Positions 35,323 to 44,525 of a stretch of 64,000 bases of DNA are shown piece after piece. The DNA lies in contig NZ_MVJM01000001.1 of assembly GCF_002156385.1 (NCBI RefSeq), forward strand, positions 638,861-702,860, in the 5' to 3' direction. The stretch comes from Halalkalibacter urbisdiaboli (GTDB lineage: Bacteria; Bacillota; Bacilli; Bacillales; Bacillaceae_D). Each line of letters begins with the position of its first letter. Within the stretch, counting starts at the first letter, position 1. The translations under genes were made by a program, and so were the position numbers. Below the pieces are notes generated by a model. That model was not told where the DNA came from and did no database searches. It saw only the letters and a list, made by a program, of their open reading frames with translations.

Positions 35323-35861
35323 AACGGGACAAAATGATGATAGCTTCCAACACGCTTCGCTTTAACGACAAGCCGATGTGTATGTGTTTGTTGTTCTCGA
35401 TTATAGTACCCTTCACATGTTACGAGCGTTAACGAGGAGGGGCCAGTTACTTGATATACTTCCTGCAATGGAGCTTCTTCTCTTCGATAGGAAGTTACTT
35501 CATCCACCTGAAACATTAACAATTGATAACGACGGTCGATAATATAAACCATATCACCAGGCTTGATGTGCTTTAATGAATAAAAGATTGCCGGTCCTGT
35601 ATAATCATCAAAATGACCAGCGATTACTGCACTTCCTCTGCCACCTGGATTCACTCCATCTTTGTACCAAAATACTTTTTCTCCATCAGGAGGAATGTTG
35701 GTAAGTTCTTGTCTTCCTAAAGCCTCCACCGGTGCTTCAATGTTTAATGAGGGGATTTTTAATAAAATGGGTTCTACTCCTGTTTGACTCGGTTCTGCGT
35801 TAACTGTATTCACCGAAAGGAATGACGTCAAGATAACAATCCCAAAAATGAATCGACTCAT
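35304..35861 (-). CDS. Sortase, class D/F type
   Basis: Sortases cut a sorting signal between Thr and Gly and join the protein to the cell wall or to another protein. From ATG 35861 the protein has 185 residues: an N-terminal membrane or signal helix (about 4-22), then the sortase barrel with the catalytic His 83 (VIAGHFDD), Cys 149 (LVTCEGYY) and Arg 163 (THRLVVKA). The start follows the stop of the upstream DUF4397 gene after four bases and has no clear ribosome site, so it is probably coupled. A longer frame extends upstream inside that gene but is not protein-like. The likely substrate is the upstream product. Confidence 0.88.
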   Translation of the reverse strand: MSRFIFGIVILTSFLSVNTVNAEPSQTGVEPILLKIPSLNIEAPVEALGRQELTNIPPDGEKVFWYKDGVNPGGRGSAVIAGHFDDYTGPAIFYSLKHIKPGDMVYIIDRRYQLLMFQVDEVTSYRREEAPLQEVYQVTGPSSLTLVTCEGYYNREQQTHTHRLVVKAKRVGSYHHFVPLTERVQ

Positions 35862-35865
35862 CTTT

Positions 35866-36582
35866 TTATTGGACTGGGGATGCCCCACCAAGACCAGTCT
35901 TCGGGATATCGTTTGGCATTGGCATATAATCTGTAAGAAGAATGACCTCAAGCTCGGGAACACCATTGACCAACCCCATAACAAAAGCAGTAAAAACAGC
36001 CCCTTCTTTCATATCCAGATCATAAATCTCAACAACGGCGTCATCCGTACCCGCAATATGCAATTCAAAATCGTGTAACCCTGCATCTAATTCCATATAA
36101 TCAGTTACTTCGGTGAACGTTACTTCTTGGAATAATTCATTTCCAATCGGTGTTGCAAGCTCGAGAGCGGAGGCATCAGGGGAGAAATGAGCTAAGCGAA
36201 TCTTTGTTTTTCCTTCTAGCGTTTCCTGATCATCTGTCATCGTTGCTAGCTGGATAGTTTCAAGATGACCGACAGCAGCTAATGTATAATTAGTTCCCTC
36301 TTCAACGAGAATCTCCTCACTAATAAGAACGGTACTCTCATCATCAGCTGGTTTAATTTCTAGCTTATGAGTAGATGGAGGAACGAGAAAATATTCGCTA
36401 ACATCTGAATAATCTAACCCCTGGATGATACGTTCATCATTTGCATAAACATCTAGTGGAGGAGCATCTGGGGAAGCATGAATAATTCGGACAAGGCTCT
36501 CTGTTTCTTCTGCTGCATGTCCAAACCCGGCAAATCCTAACAACATCAAACTGCAAAGAAACAGTTTTAGCATTTTTCTCAT
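35866..36582 (-). CDS. Secreted DUF4397 protein with C-terminal IPKTG motif
   Basis: The 238-residue protein has a signal peptide (MRKMLKLFLCSLMLLGFAG, cleaved after HAA) and two DUF4397 repeats, starting at RIIHASPDAPPLDVYAN and RLAHFSPDASALELA. The extreme C-terminus reads IPKTGLGGASPVQ (residues 226-238). IPKTG resembles an LPxTG sorting signal, but the usual hydrophobic helix and positive tail are missing. The sortase gene follows at once, so the protein is a probable sortase substrate. GGAG lies 8 nt before ATG 36582. The exact role at the cell surface is unknown. Confidence 0.85.
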   Translation of the reverse strand: MRKMLKLFLCSLMLLGFAGFGHAAEETESLVRIIHASPDAPPLDVYANDERIIQGLDYSDVSEYFLVPPSTHKLEIKPADDESTVLISEEILVEEGTNYTLAAVGHLETIQLATMTDDQETLEGKTKIRLAHFSPDASALELATPIGNELFQEVTFTEVTDYMELDAGLHDFELHIAGTDDAVVEIYDLDMKEGAVFTAFVMGLVNGVPELEVILLTDYMPMPNDIPKTGLGGASPVQ

Positions 36583-36903
36583 GTTTTCATCTCCTTATAA
36601 TAATTTCTTTCTTCTTCGTTATCTTCCCCATAAGGAAGAAAGAAGTATACAATATGAGTGCTGTAAGAAGATGTAAATCCTTGTTTTAAATTAAACCAAC
36701 AAAAAAAGCCAAGCAATATGCTCGGCTAACGTCGCTACTGCGACAACAATGGGGGAGAGTAGAGAGAACTTTTTTGGAAGCTCGGTCTAAGACCTTTCCT
36801 GTCTCTAATGTAACGTAGTCATCATTAAATGACATTAACTTTGTTAATTCTTCTTACAAAATAATTAGGTTATGGAAGAAATGAATGGGGGGTTTTGTCT
36901 ATT
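36583..36903. other. Intergenic region upstream of the DUF4397 gene
   Basis: About 320 bp lie between this gene and the next minus-strand gene. They contain the hairpin AGCCAAGCA/TGCTCGGCT (about 36705-36726) preceded by A residues, which reads as a weak terminator for the minus-strand gene at 36904. A short palindrome GTCGCTACTGCGAC follows it. The promoter for the DUF4397-sortase pair must lie here, but no clear -35/-10 pair stands out. Confidence 0.5.
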
Positions 36904-37224
36904 TTACGGGAAGTATCCATCCTTTTCTTCAATCTCTAAAACATGCTGAAGTGTTGTTACTAAATTCGAAATTGGTTCATCTTTCGTTTCTCTAGCCAAT
37001 TTTTCAACGTCCTCGTATAATGCAAGTAATGTCGTTTCAATATTTTCGGTTTGAACGCTTTCTGTAGCTGGATGTGTAACGACATGTGAATGACTCACAC
37101 TTGTAAAATCTGAATCACCTATCATTTCTTTTACGTTTCTTATTTTTTCTGCAACTTCTTTCGTTAATGAAGATTCCATGGTGTTTATTTGGGATAAGAG
37201 ATGTTCCACTTGTTTTTTGTTCAT
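36904..37224 (-). CDS. Hypothetical protein, helical
   Basis: This 106-residue acidic protein starts at ATG 37224 (MNKKQVEHLLSQINTMESSL), 7 nt after AAGGAAGGG. A second ATG two codons upstream and a longer open frame exist but have poorer support. It looks mostly helical, with a Thr/Ser/His-rich linker in the middle (about 45-65), and has no membrane segment or known motif. I do not recognise it. It is divergent from the Nudix gene. Confidence 0.6.
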   Translation of the reverse strand: MNKKQVEHLLSQINTMESSLTKEVAEKIRNVKEMIGDSDFTSVSHSHVVTHPATESVQTENIETTLLALYEDVEKLARETKDEPISNLVTTLQHVLEIEEKDGYFP

Positions 37225-37300
37225 TTCCATCCCTTCCTTTTCGGAAATGTTACATATAGTATGTACAACTACGTTATGATTATGATGAAAGGAGTGTCGT

Positions 37301-37915
37301 ATGGAACATATTTTCAACCTATTAAAGGGACGAGAGCCTGGTATTCTTGGACAGAGTGAGCAACGACAATCTGCTGTTGTGCTACCACTTGTTCTAAATA
37401 ATGATGAGTTAGGTATATTATTTGAGGTTCGCTCTCATTCTTTACATAAGCAGCCCGGTGAAATTTGTTTTCCTGGTGGAAGAATTGATGCTAAGGATGG
37501 TTCACCTCAGCATGCAGCGATTCGTGAATTAACTGAGGAAATTGGAATTCCGGCAAATGCACTAGAAATTGTTGCTCCTCTTGATGTACTCGTAACACCA
37601 TTTCGTGGAGTTATTTATCCTTTTGTCGGCTATATTCATGATTTATCACATCTAAAACCAAATCATGAAGAGGTCGACCATGTATTTATCGTCCCACTTT
37701 CTTATTTATACGAAAACAAGCCAGAACGATATGATATACAGCTTCAATTTCAGCCTAGTGAGAATTTCCCATTGGACGTTATCGCAAATAAAGAACGGTA
37801 CAGTAAGCGAGTTCATCAGATTCCACAATATTTCTATTACTATAACGATTATGTTATATGGGGGTTAACTGCACAAATCTTATACCATTTTCTAGAATTA
37901 ACAAAACCGAGATAA
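37301..37915 (+). CDS. Nudix hydrolase, CoA pyrophosphatase type
   Basis: The 204-residue protein combines the CoA-pyrophosphatase signature (VRSHSLHKQPGEICFPGG) with a Nudix box (GGRIDAKDG...AAIRELTEEIGI). Such enzymes split CoA to 4'-phosphopantetheine and 3',5'-ADP and belong to the YeaB/NudL group. The start ATG 37301 has AAAGGAG 6 nt upstream. It is convergent with the MFS gene and shares a terminator with it. Confidence 0.88.
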   Translation: MEHIFNLLKGREPGILGQSEQRQSAVVLPLVLNNDELGILFEVRSHSLHKQPGEICFPGGRIDAKDGSPQHAAIRELTEEIGIPANALEIVAPLDVLVTPFRGVIYPFVGYIHDLSHLKPNHEEVDHVFIVPLSYLYENKPERYDIQLQFQPSENFPLDVIANKERYSKRVHQIPQYFYYYNDYVIWGLTAQILYHFLELTKPR

Positions 37916-37937
37916 TAATTAGTTATCTCGGTTTTGT
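37901..37937. terminator. Bidirectional terminator, Nudix and MFS genes
   Basis: ACAAAACCGAGATAA (37901-37915) is the exact complement of TTATCTCGGTTTTGT (37923-37937). A residues before and T residues within the arms make it work in both directions; it covers the ends of both coding regions. Confidence 0.9.
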
Positions 37938-39418
37938 TTCAGATTATCTTTAGGCAATAATAAGACTAAAATAAAGCTTAATATCGCAAAAAAACATATA
38001 CCTAGAAAAACTGCTCCTAATCCACTAGAAAGAGCTGCTTGTAAAATCTCTAATTCAATACTTGGAAGTGTACGATCTTGTCCCGTTTCGAGTAATGAAT
38101 TTACAGCGTCTAAGGTCGGAGCAAATGAGAGTTCTCGTTCAAATTGTGATAAATACTGCTGTAAACGACTGTTTAATAACCCTCCTAGAAAAGCAACTCC
38201 AACCGCCCCGCCTAGTGAGCGCATAAACATGTTCATTGCTGTCGCTTCCCCTCTAACATTCCAGGAAACTGTTGTTTGAATCGATACAACAAACGTTGTT
38301 GTTGCAAAACCCATTCCTACCCCGATAAAGAAAGAAGCCATACCAGCCCATACCGGATGTAAAATAATAGGTAGCATTAAGTAACATATTGAACCTACTA
38401 AAAGAGCCGTCCCACCAATAACCGCGGTCATTCGAAATCCAATTTTTAGCATCAGTTTTCCGGCAATTGTTGATGATACCGGCCAACCAATTGAAATTGC
38501 TGTTAGCGTTAATCCAGCAATTAGCGGGGATTGGTTTAACACACCTTGGACATAGGTCGGAAGGAAACTCGAAATAGCGAGTAACATAGCGCCCGATGTA
38601 AATGAGGCAATATTAGCATAGCGGAGTCCCTTTTGCTTCCATAAACTTAAGGTCATCATAGGTTCCTTAGCCCTTGATTCCTGTAAAATGAATAACACAA
38701 AGCTAAACAAGCTTGTGAGCACTAACAGGATGATCGGTCCTGAGTTCCAGGCCCATCTGACTCCACCTTGGATCAGAATAAGCATTAAAGATGAAACGCC
38801 AATAAGTAGAAGTAATGCACCTGGATAGTCAATATATCGCTTACGTTTTTCAATCGATTCGTTTAAAAAGAAGATAACCCCAAGCATAGCAAGTACCCCA
38901 AAAGGGATATTAATCCAAAAAATCCATGCCCAATGCAAATACTTAATAAAAACTGCACCAAGTACAGGACCTAAAATGGCTGAAATTCCCCATACACTAG
39001 CCAAATATCCTTGTATTTTAGCTCGCTCTTCCTTCGTGTACATATCACCTACAATTGTCGTAGCAATCGGTTGAACAGCCCCTGCTCCTAATCCTTGAAT
39101 GAATCGGTAAACAATTAATAACTCCATTGTTGAGGCAAACCCACAAAGTAAAGAACCGATTAAAAATATGAAGATACCAATGGAGAAAATAAGCTTTCTT
39201 CCAAATAAGTCAGAAAGCTTTCCATAAATCGGTATCATAATGACCTGCATTAATAAATACGCGGAGAACACCCAGCTAAATAAAGAAAATCCCCCTAAAT
39301 CAGCAACAATCCCGGGAACTGCGGTTGCGACAATCGTTGCTTCAACTGCTGCCATAAACATCGCTAAAATGACAGCCACTAATACAAAAGGACGATGCGT
39401 TTCCCGTTGTTTTTTCAA
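37919..39418 (-). CDS. MFS drug exporter, DHA2 (EmrB/QacA) family
   Basis: This 499-residue membrane protein has 14 predicted helices and the DHA2 signatures: AVEATIVATAVPGIVADLGG in helix 1, the loop motif GKLSDLFGRK, YRFIQGLGAGAVQP and the antiporter motif LGPVLGAVF. These proteins export drugs or toxic organic compounds by proton exchange. TTG 39418 is chosen because AGGGGG lies 7 nt upstream; a GTG at 39436 precedes that site. Substrate cannot be predicted. Confidence 0.9.
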   Translation of the reverse strand: MKKQRETHRPFVLVAVILAMFMAAVEATIVATAVPGIVADLGGFSLFSWVFSAYLLMQVIMIPIYGKLSDLFGRKLIFSIGIFIFLIGSLLCGFASTMELLIVYRFIQGLGAGAVQPIATTIVGDMYTKEERAKIQGYLASVWGISAILGPVLGAVFIKYLHWAWIFWINIPFGVLAMLGVIFFLNESIEKRKRYIDYPGALLLLIGVSSLMLILIQGGVRWAWNSGPIILLVLTSLFSFVLFILQESRAKEPMMTLSLWKQKGLRYANIASFTSGAMLLAISSFLPTYVQGVLNQSPLIAGLTLTAISIGWPVSSTIAGKLMLKIGFRMTAVIGGTALLVGSICYLMLPIILHPVWAGMASFFIGVGMGFATTTFVVSIQTTVSWNVRGEATAMNMFMRSLGGAVGVAFLGGLLNSRLQQYLSQFERELSFAPTLDAVNSLLETGQDRTLPSIELEILQAALSSGLGAVFLGICFFAILSFILVLLLPKDNLKQNRDN

Positions 39419-39514
39419 TTTTGTTCCCCCTACCACTATTCACAACAATCTTTCCTTATTTTAACACAAGAAATGAAGAGTTACCTTTACTATGTATTAG
39501 GAGCCTATATACAA

Positions 39515-39553
39515 AAAGAGAATGCAGGACTAGTTTAGCCTAACATTCTCTTT
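39515..39553. terminator. Terminator after yrhC
   Basis: AAAGAGAATG (39515-39524) pairs with CATTCTCTTT (39544-39553). It lies 6 bp beyond the yrhC stop on the minus strand. Confidence 0.8.
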
Positions 39554-39558
39554 AACAT

Positions 39559-39804
39559 TTATGATTCATTTTCATCACTATGCATCTGCTGTTGTATCTT
39601 CATCGCCATCCTATGACAAATGAATGCTAATCCAAGCATAATAAAAACTCCTGCCACTACAAAACCTTGTAGCTCTATTTTAATCGCTGTAGTCGGAACA
39701 ATTAACCCGATAAAAAGAAAGATACTTAACGACAAAAGAATAAACGCAAACCTTTTGTAATCTAAAATCTTTGACTCAAGATCTTCTACTAGTTTCTCTC
39801 TCAT
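39559..39804 (-). CDS. yrhC: YrhC-like small membrane protein
   Basis: The 81-residue protein has two membrane helices (about 20-38 and 46-66), a charged N-terminus and a polar C-terminus. Sequence and position downstream of mtnN match YrhC of B. subtilis, a protein of unknown function in the sulfur-metabolism operon. Here it follows mtnN directly (about 90 bp), whereas in B. subtilis mccA and mccB lie between. Confidence 0.75.
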   Translation of the reverse strand: MREKLVEDLESKILDYKRFAFILLSLSIFLFIGLIVPTTAIKIELQGFVVAGVFIMLGLAFICHRMAMKIQQQMHSDENES

Positions 39805-39874
39805 GAATCTTCCTCCTATTCTCTTACCTTATTCTATCATCTTTCAACAAAATAGGAGGATGTAATGTTTATAA

Positions 39875-39892
39875 GGAGAGGAAATCCTCTCC
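39875..39892. terminator. Short hairpin after mtnN
   Basis: GGAGAGGA (39875-39882) pairs with TCCTCTCC (39885-39892) with a two-base loop, directly after the mtnN stop. There is no strong T run, so readthrough into yrhC is possible. Confidence 0.5.
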
Positions 39893-39894
39893 AA

Positions 39895-40587
39895 TTACTT
39901 CAGACCCTCTAGCATGAGAAGTACCTGTTTGGCTGAATGGACAGACGCGGTCTCTAAAAATTGGTCATATGATACTTTCGCATCTGATCCTGCAATATCT
40001 GAAAGTGAACGAATGATAACAAATGGAATATTAAATTGATGACATACTTGAGCAATCGCTCCTGCTTCCATCTCAGCGCAATAAGGGTTAGTAAATTGTT
40101 GCTTTAAGCTTTCAACCCGTTCGTGATCACTCATAAAGGAATCTCCAGATAGAATAAGACCTTTTACTGCAGTTACGCCGACCTTCTCTGCAGCCTTTTC
40201 TGCAAGGTGAATAAGCTCTTCATTTGGTGTATAACAAGCAGGCATTCTTGGTACTTGTCCAAATTCATATCCAAAAACAGTCGCATCCACATCATTATAA
40301 CGGACCTCTGTTGATATCACGATATCACCAACCTGTAAGTCTTGATGAAACCCACCAGCTGAGCCCGTATTTATGATCTGATCCGGCTGAAATAATTGGA
40401 TTAATAAGGTTGTACCAATCGCAGCATTCACCTTTCCAATGCCCGACTTTAAAAGAATAACCTCCGTTCCATCTATCGTGCCTTGATGAAATTCACACCC
40501 CGCAATCGTTGTATCTTGACGATGATCTAGCTTCTCTTTTAACAGTTCTACTTCTTCATCCATTGCACCAATAATTCCAATCTTCAT
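39895..40587 (-). CDS. mtnN: 5'-methylthioadenosine/S-adenosylhomocysteine nucleosidase
   Basis: MtnN cleaves adenine from MTA and SAH, recycling sulfur and clearing by-products of methylation. The 230-residue protein starts [16 protein letters not shown] and has the substrate motifs [23 protein letters not shown] and the catalytic Asp region [11 protein letters not shown]. These are complete. The expected neighbours yrrT and mccAB of the reverse transsulfuration operon are not present here. Confidence 0.96.
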   Translation of the reverse strand: MKIGIIGAMDEEVELLKEKLDHRQDTTIAGCEFHQGTIDGTEVILLKSGIGKVNAAIGTTLLIQLFQPDQIINTGSAGGFHQDLQVGDIVISTEVRYNDVDATVFGYEFGQVPRMPACYTPNEELIHLAEKAAEKVGVTAVKGLILSGDSFMSDHERVESLKQQFTNPYCAEMEAGAIAQVCHQFNIPFVIIRSLSDIAGSDAKVSYDQFLETASVHSAKQVLLMLEGLK

Positions 40588-40732
40588 TTAAACTCCATCC
40601 TTTCTTCTTTCCTTCTCATCTATGTACCTGTTTATTTCCTTTCCTAGTATACACATCTAACAAAGTTAATTCACTTGTTTTTTACTAAAGGCTCTTATAC
40701 GATATGGATACTAAGATGTTGGAGGTGAAATT

Positions 40733-40945
40733 ATGACTATCCATTTAGAACGAATCGAGGACAAGATTGAATGCTACGAGGAAACAAGCATGGAAGCTCT
40801 CGAGAAAAAAATCAATGACCAGGTTGATGTAAATAAAGTGCTCATGCTTGAAGTAAACCGCGTTGATTATCAAATTTATCAACACCCTAAATCCGGCGCC
40901 CCGATTTATACTGCCATTGTCCATTTCAAAGCAAAACGAGCCTAG
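40733..40945 (+). CDS. yrzA: DUF2536 family protein YrzA
   Basis: The 70-residue soluble protein (MTIHLERIEDKIECYEETS...) matches the DUF2536 family, including YrzA of B. subtilis, which lies at the same place between mtnN and yrrS. Function is unknown. GGAGG lies upstream of ATG 40733. It is convergent with yrrS, and its last codons form the left arm of the shared terminator. Confidence 0.8.
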   Translation: MTIHLERIEDKIECYEETSMEALEKKINDQVDVNKVLMLEVNRVDYQIYQHPKSGAPIYTAIVHFKAKRA

Positions 40946-40967
40946 TTTGAACTGCGGCTCGTTTTTT
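40933..40967. terminator. Bidirectional terminator, yrzA and yrrS
   Basis: AAAACGAGCC (40933-40942) pairs with GGCTCGTTTT (40956-40965) and is followed by more T residues. It overlaps the yrzA stop codon and lies 5 bp from the yrrS stop. Confidence 0.9.
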
Positions 40968-40971
40968 AACA

Positions 40972-41565
40972 TTATCCTTTATAAGGATTAGATTCTAATT
41001 CCACCTTTTCAACGGGTAACCATCCTTGCCCATCAATCCACTCTAACCTCACTTGGTATGGGGTATCTTGTTTATCAGGTGCACTTACAGTCCCTAAAGC
41101 ACTTGTCGCACTCCCGCCATTTTCTAAACGCCAAACAATCATATCGTCTCCAAGACCAGTTGCATATTGAATGGCCTTTGTCATTTCGTTCCAATTGACA
41201 CTATTTTTCGTAAAATCATGGGAAAACTCGCCTGTTTGCTCTGTACCAATTGGTTGCCACTCACCGTCTGGAACCGGTTCTAACTGCTCTTCCTCTTGCG
41301 GGTCTTCCTCCTCGACATTGTTGAGATCTTCTTCAACATTAGAAGCCTCGTCGTTTTCGTCTTCATTCACTGCTTGATTCGGTTCTTCTTGCTCTATTTC
41401 TGTTTCCTCCGTCTCTGATTCTACGGATACTTCTTCTGATTCAGACATTCCTAAAAAGATCTGAGCAGCAAAAAATAGAATAAGAATGACGACTACACCA
41501 ATAGCTACATTTAACACACTATTAATTCGTTTTTTCTTTCGATGTTCAAATCGAGTTCCTTGCAT
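40972..41565 (-). CDS. yrrS: YrrS family membrane protein (DUF1510)
   Basis: The 197-residue protein has a basic N-terminus (RFEHRKKKRIN), one membrane helix (about 17-38), a long acidic Glu/Asn-rich linker (about 42-98) and a C-terminal extracellular domain with WQPIGTEQTGEFSH and WLPVEKVELESNPY. This fits YrrS (DUF1510). In B. subtilis it lies next to the penicillin-binding protein gene pbpI (yrrR), which is absent here. Function is not settled; a link to the cell envelope is inferred. Confidence 0.85.
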   Translation of the reverse strand: MQGTRFEHRKKKRINSVLNVAIGVVVILILFFAAQIFLGMSESEEVSVESETEETEIEQEEPNQAVNEDENDEASNVEEDLNNVEEEDPQEEEQLEPVPDGEWQPIGTEQTGEFSHDFTKNSVNWNEMTKAIQYATGLGDDMIVWRLENGGSATSALGTVSAPDKQDTPYQVRLEWIDGQGWLPVEKVELESNPYKG

Positions 41566-41747
41566 TCCTTTCCACTCCCCTTCTCCCTCTATCTATCCTA
41601 ACATTATACAAAAACTTTGTGAGGAACGCGAATCAGTCTATTTTATCATTTTCAAATTAAACGTTCATTACAAATTCACCCTTTTTTGAAACTTTTGTTT
41701 TTACTCTTCGTTATATAGAGAGAGCCGAAGATTTAGGGAGGGATTTC

Positions 41748-41951
41748 ATGACTGAAAAAGGTTGTATAAAATGTGGTCATACCGAAGCGGAAACGAAGGA
41801 AATTGCGACAACTGGGACTGGTTTCTCAAAAATGTTTGATATTCAACATAATAAGTTTTTAGTCGTTTATTGTACAAATTGTGGTTACTCCGAGCTTTAC
41901 AATAAGAATGCCTCAAATGCTTCCAATGTCATCGACTTCTTTTTTGGTTAA
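41748..41951 (+). CDS. Small zinc-ribbon protein (DUF2082-like)
   Basis: The 67-residue protein has two CxxC knuckles, CIKCGHTEAE at the N-terminus and YCTNCGYSELY in the middle, which should bind one zinc ion. The spacing and the phrase between them (TTGTGFSKMFDIQHNKF) fit the DUF2082 zinc-ribbon group annotated as nucleic-acid binding. GGGAGGG lies upstream of ATG 41748. It is a single gene, convergent with greA. Confidence 0.75.
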   Translation: MTEKGCIKCGHTEAETKEIATTGTGFSKMFDIQHNKFLVVYCTNCGYSELYNKNASNASNVIDFFFG

Positions 41952-41953
41952 CA

Positions 41954-41990
41954 AATAACCCGAAGCTCCATAGTGGAACTTCGGGTTATT
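41954..41990 (+). terminator. Terminator after the zinc-ribbon gene
   Basis: AATAACCCGAAG (41954-41965) pairs exactly with CTTCGGGTTATT (41979-41990), with a T-containing 3' flank. Confidence 0.85.
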
Positions 41991-42027
41991 CTTGTACACA
42001 TTATTTATAAAGTTTAGGAATAAAACT

Positions 42028-42504
42028 TTAACGAATTTCTAAAATCTCGATTTCCATTTCGCCACCTGGTGTATTAACAACTACTCTGTCATTAACCGCT
42101 CGTCCAAGTAAGCTCTGTGCCATCGGAGAATCATTCGAAATTTTCCCTTCTGCCGGATCTGATTCAGCACTACCTACGATTGTATATTCTTCCTCATCAC
42201 CATCAGGTAGCTCAATAAATTTCACTGTTTTTCCTAAGGAGACAACGTTTGCAGAACCTTGCTCTTCTTCAATAAGAACAGCATTTCGGATCATTTTCTC
42301 TAGCTGAGCAATACGACCTTCTACAAAGGCCTGCTCTTCTTTTGCTGAATCATACTCAGAATTCTCAGATAAGTCACCAAAGCTACGAGCAATTTTTATA
42401 CGCTCAACGACTTCCTTACGTCGTTCAGTTTTTAAGTACTCTAGTTCTTCCTCAAGCTTGTGTTTACCATCCATTGTCATATAATGCTTTTTTTCTTCAG
42501 CCAT
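42028..42504 (-). CDS. greA: Transcription elongation factor GreA
   Basis: GreA rescues backtracked RNA polymerase by stimulating cleavage of the nascent RNA. The 158-residue protein has the N-terminal coiled coil with the acidic tip (about residue 41-55, [16 protein letters not shown]) and a C-terminal FKBP-like domain. ATG 42504 ([10 protein letters not shown]) is chosen; GGAG is 8 nt upstream. ATG 42513 lies too close to that site. A terminator separates it from udk. Confidence 0.96.
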   Translation of the reverse strand: MAEEKKHYMTMDGKHKLEEELEYLKTERRKEVVERIKIARSFGDLSENSEYDSAKEEQAFVEGRIAQLEKMIRNAVLIEEEQGSANVVSLGKTVKFIELPDGDEEEYTIVGSAESDPAEGKISNDSPMAQSLLGRAVNDRVVVNTPGGEMEIEILEIR

Positions 42505-42575
42505 GTCATTCACTCCTCAAATATAACTACAAAATAATTGCCATGTATAGAGATTATCAATACATATGTAGAAAA

Positions 42576-42602
42576 AGAAGCAAGGTTTGAAAACCTCGCT
42601 TT
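42576..42602 (-). terminator. Terminator after udk
   Basis: On the minus strand AAAGCGAGGTTT pairs with AAACCTTGCTT (one mismatch) and leads into TCTTTTTC. It lies between the udk stop and the greA start. Confidence 0.8.
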
Positions 42603-42612
42603 CCTTATGCTA

Positions 42613-43248
42613 TTACAAAATCGCGTTCTCTTCAATAATTGTACGAATTTTTGTCACCATTAAATCAATTGCGACACGATTTTTACCACCTTCTGGGATA
42701 ATTACATCTGCGTATCGCTTAGTTGGTTCAATAAATTGAAGATGCATCGGACGTACAACATCCGTATACTGCTCGATGACCGATTCAATAGAACGCCCTC
42801 TCTCACTTATGTCACGGGAAAGTCTACGAATAATGCGAATGTCCGCATCGGTATCTACAAAGAGTTTAATGTCCATTAGATCACGGAGACGCTCATCTTC
42901 CAAAATAAGAATCCCTTCTAAGATGATAACATCCTTCGGTTCAATCCGAACGACCTCGTTTGATCGTGTATGTTCTTTATAATCATAAACAGGCTTGTCA
43001 ATTCCGCGACGATTTGCGAGCATTTGCAAATGTTCTAGCAATAATTCACTATCAAAAGCCAGTGGATGATCATAATTCGTTTGTAACCGTTCTTCAAAGC
43101 TCAGGTGACTTTGATCTTTATAATAGGCATCCTGTTCAATAAGTACAATGGATTGCTCACTAAATTCCTCAAAGATTTCTTTTGCAACAGTCGTCTTACC
43201 AGAGGCCGTACCTCCAGCAACACCGATTATTACCGGTTTTCTTGCCAT
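42613..43248 (-). CDS. udk: Uridine kinase
   Basis: Udk phosphorylates uridine and cytidine in pyrimidine salvage. The 211-residue protein has the P-loop [15 protein letters not shown] at residues 9-23, [11 protein letters not shown], the nucleoside site [12 protein letters not shown] and [12 protein letters not shown]. Length and start ([13 protein letters not shown]) are normal. The ATG overlaps the last base of trhP2, as the gene follows that operon closely. Confidence 0.96.
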   Translation of the reverse strand: MARKPVIIGVAGGTASGKTTVAKEIFEEFSEQSIVLIEQDAYYKDQSHLSFEERLQTNYDHPLAFDSELLLEHLQMLANRRGIDKPVYDYKEHTRSNEVVRIEPKDVIILEGILILEDERLRDLMDIKLFVDTDADIRIIRRLSRDISERGRSIESVIEQYTDVVRPMHLQFIEPTKRYADVIIPEGGKNRVAIDLMVTKIRTIIEENAIL

Positions 43249-44510
43249 TATCTAACCTCTTTACGCATCATATTTTGCGGATAAACCTTCTCAGCCACCT
43301 TAAATTTCACAATTTGTAAAGGATGGCGAGCCGCATCAAGTTCATTTCCATCTTCATCCCAAATCGTTCCTACCGTCTGAATAAAGTTTGCCCGTTCAGG
43401 ACCAAAAAATTCTACCTCATCACCTGGTTTAAAATGATTACGTTGCTGAAGCGTAACGATCCCTGTTTCTTCATCATAATCAAGAACAAGACCTGCAAAG
43501 TCATATTTTGTACGTTTTGGGTGATTTCCATACATCTGTTCTTCATAGGTTGGTGTTCCTTCAAAGAACTGTGCTGCAAAGTCACGATTTGCACATTTTT
43601 CTAATTCGTCTAACCACGCTTTATCAATTTGGAAATTATCAGGATCTGCACAATAGGCATCAATGACTTTGCGGTATACACTAGTCACAGTTGCAACATA
43701 GTGAATCGATTTCATTCTACCTTCTACCTTCAAACTGTCAATGCCAGCCTCAATCATCTTTGGAATCCCTTGAACTAAGTTTAAATCCTTAGGACTCATC
43801 GTATAAGGTGCATCATCTTGAGAAAATAATGCCTTTTCTCCTTCACCATTTGTTTCGAATAGGTCATACTCCCATCGACAGGACTGACAGCAGCCACCTC
43901 GGTTAGAATCGCGGGCCGTCATGTGATTACTTAATACGCATCGTCCTGAATAAGAGATACACATTGCACCATGTATAAACGCTTCAATTTCAATATCGAC
44001 ATGTTTTTTAATTTCAAGCATTTCTTCAAGCCCAACCTCACGAGCTAGTACAACACGATGAAGTCCTTCTTCTTTCCAAAACTTTACCGCTAACCAGTTA
44101 CTTAATGACTGTTGTGTACTTAAGTGGATTTCAAGCTTTGGTGCGGCCTTTTTACAGGTTTCAATAATAAGAGGATCTGCAACAATTATCCCCGTTACGC
44201 CAACTTCCTCAATAGCCTGTAAATATTCTTCTAACCCGTCCATGTTTTCATTATGTGCATAAATATTCGTCGTAACATAGATTTTCGCACCATATTTTGT
44301 GGCAAATTCTACACCTTCTCTCATTTGTTCAATGGAGAAGTTATCTGCACTTGAACGTAAACCAAATTCTCGCCCACCAATAAAAACAGCATCCGCCCCA
44401 TAATGAACAGCTACTTTAAGCTTCTCAAGGCTTCCAGCAGGCGCTAGAAGTTCAGGCTTCTTCGTTATCACACGTTTTCCCTCAGCATTACGCTCAGCAA
44501 TCAATTGCAT
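43248..44510 (-). CDS. trhP2: tRNA hydroxylation protein TrhP2 (YrrO, peptidase U32 family)
   Basis: TrhP2 works with TrhP1 to hydroxylate uridine 34 of certain tRNAs, using prephenate-linked chemistry and an iron-sulfur cluster. The 420-residue protein has the U32 core: [33 protein letters not shown] and [12 protein letters not shown], with the conserved cysteines, and a C-terminal beta domain. It was formerly annotated as a protease. The ATG has GGGAGGG upstream. It lies in an operon with trhP1 and trmR. Confidence 0.92.
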   Translation of the reverse strand: MQLIAERNAEGKRVITKKPELLAPAGSLEKLKVAVHYGADAVFIGGREFGLRSSADNFSIEQMREGVEFATKYGAKIYVTTNIYAHNENMDGLEEYLQAIEEVGVTGIIVADPLIIETCKKAAPKLEIHLSTQQSLSNWLAVKFWKEEGLHRVVLAREVGLEEMLEIKKHVDIEIEAFIHGAMCISYSGRCVLSNHMTARDSNRGGCCQSCRWEYDLFETNGEGEKALFSQDDAPYTMSPKDLNLVQGIPKMIEAGIDSLKVEGRMKSIHYVATVTSVYRKVIDAYCADPDNFQIDKAWLDELEKCANRDFAAQFFEGTPTYEEQMYGNHPKRTKYDFAGLVLDYDEETGIVTLQQRNHFKPGDEVEFFGPERANFIQTVGTIWDEDGNELDAARHPLQIVKFKVAEKVYPQNMMRKEVR

Positions 44511-44525
44511 TGTTATTTCCCTCCC

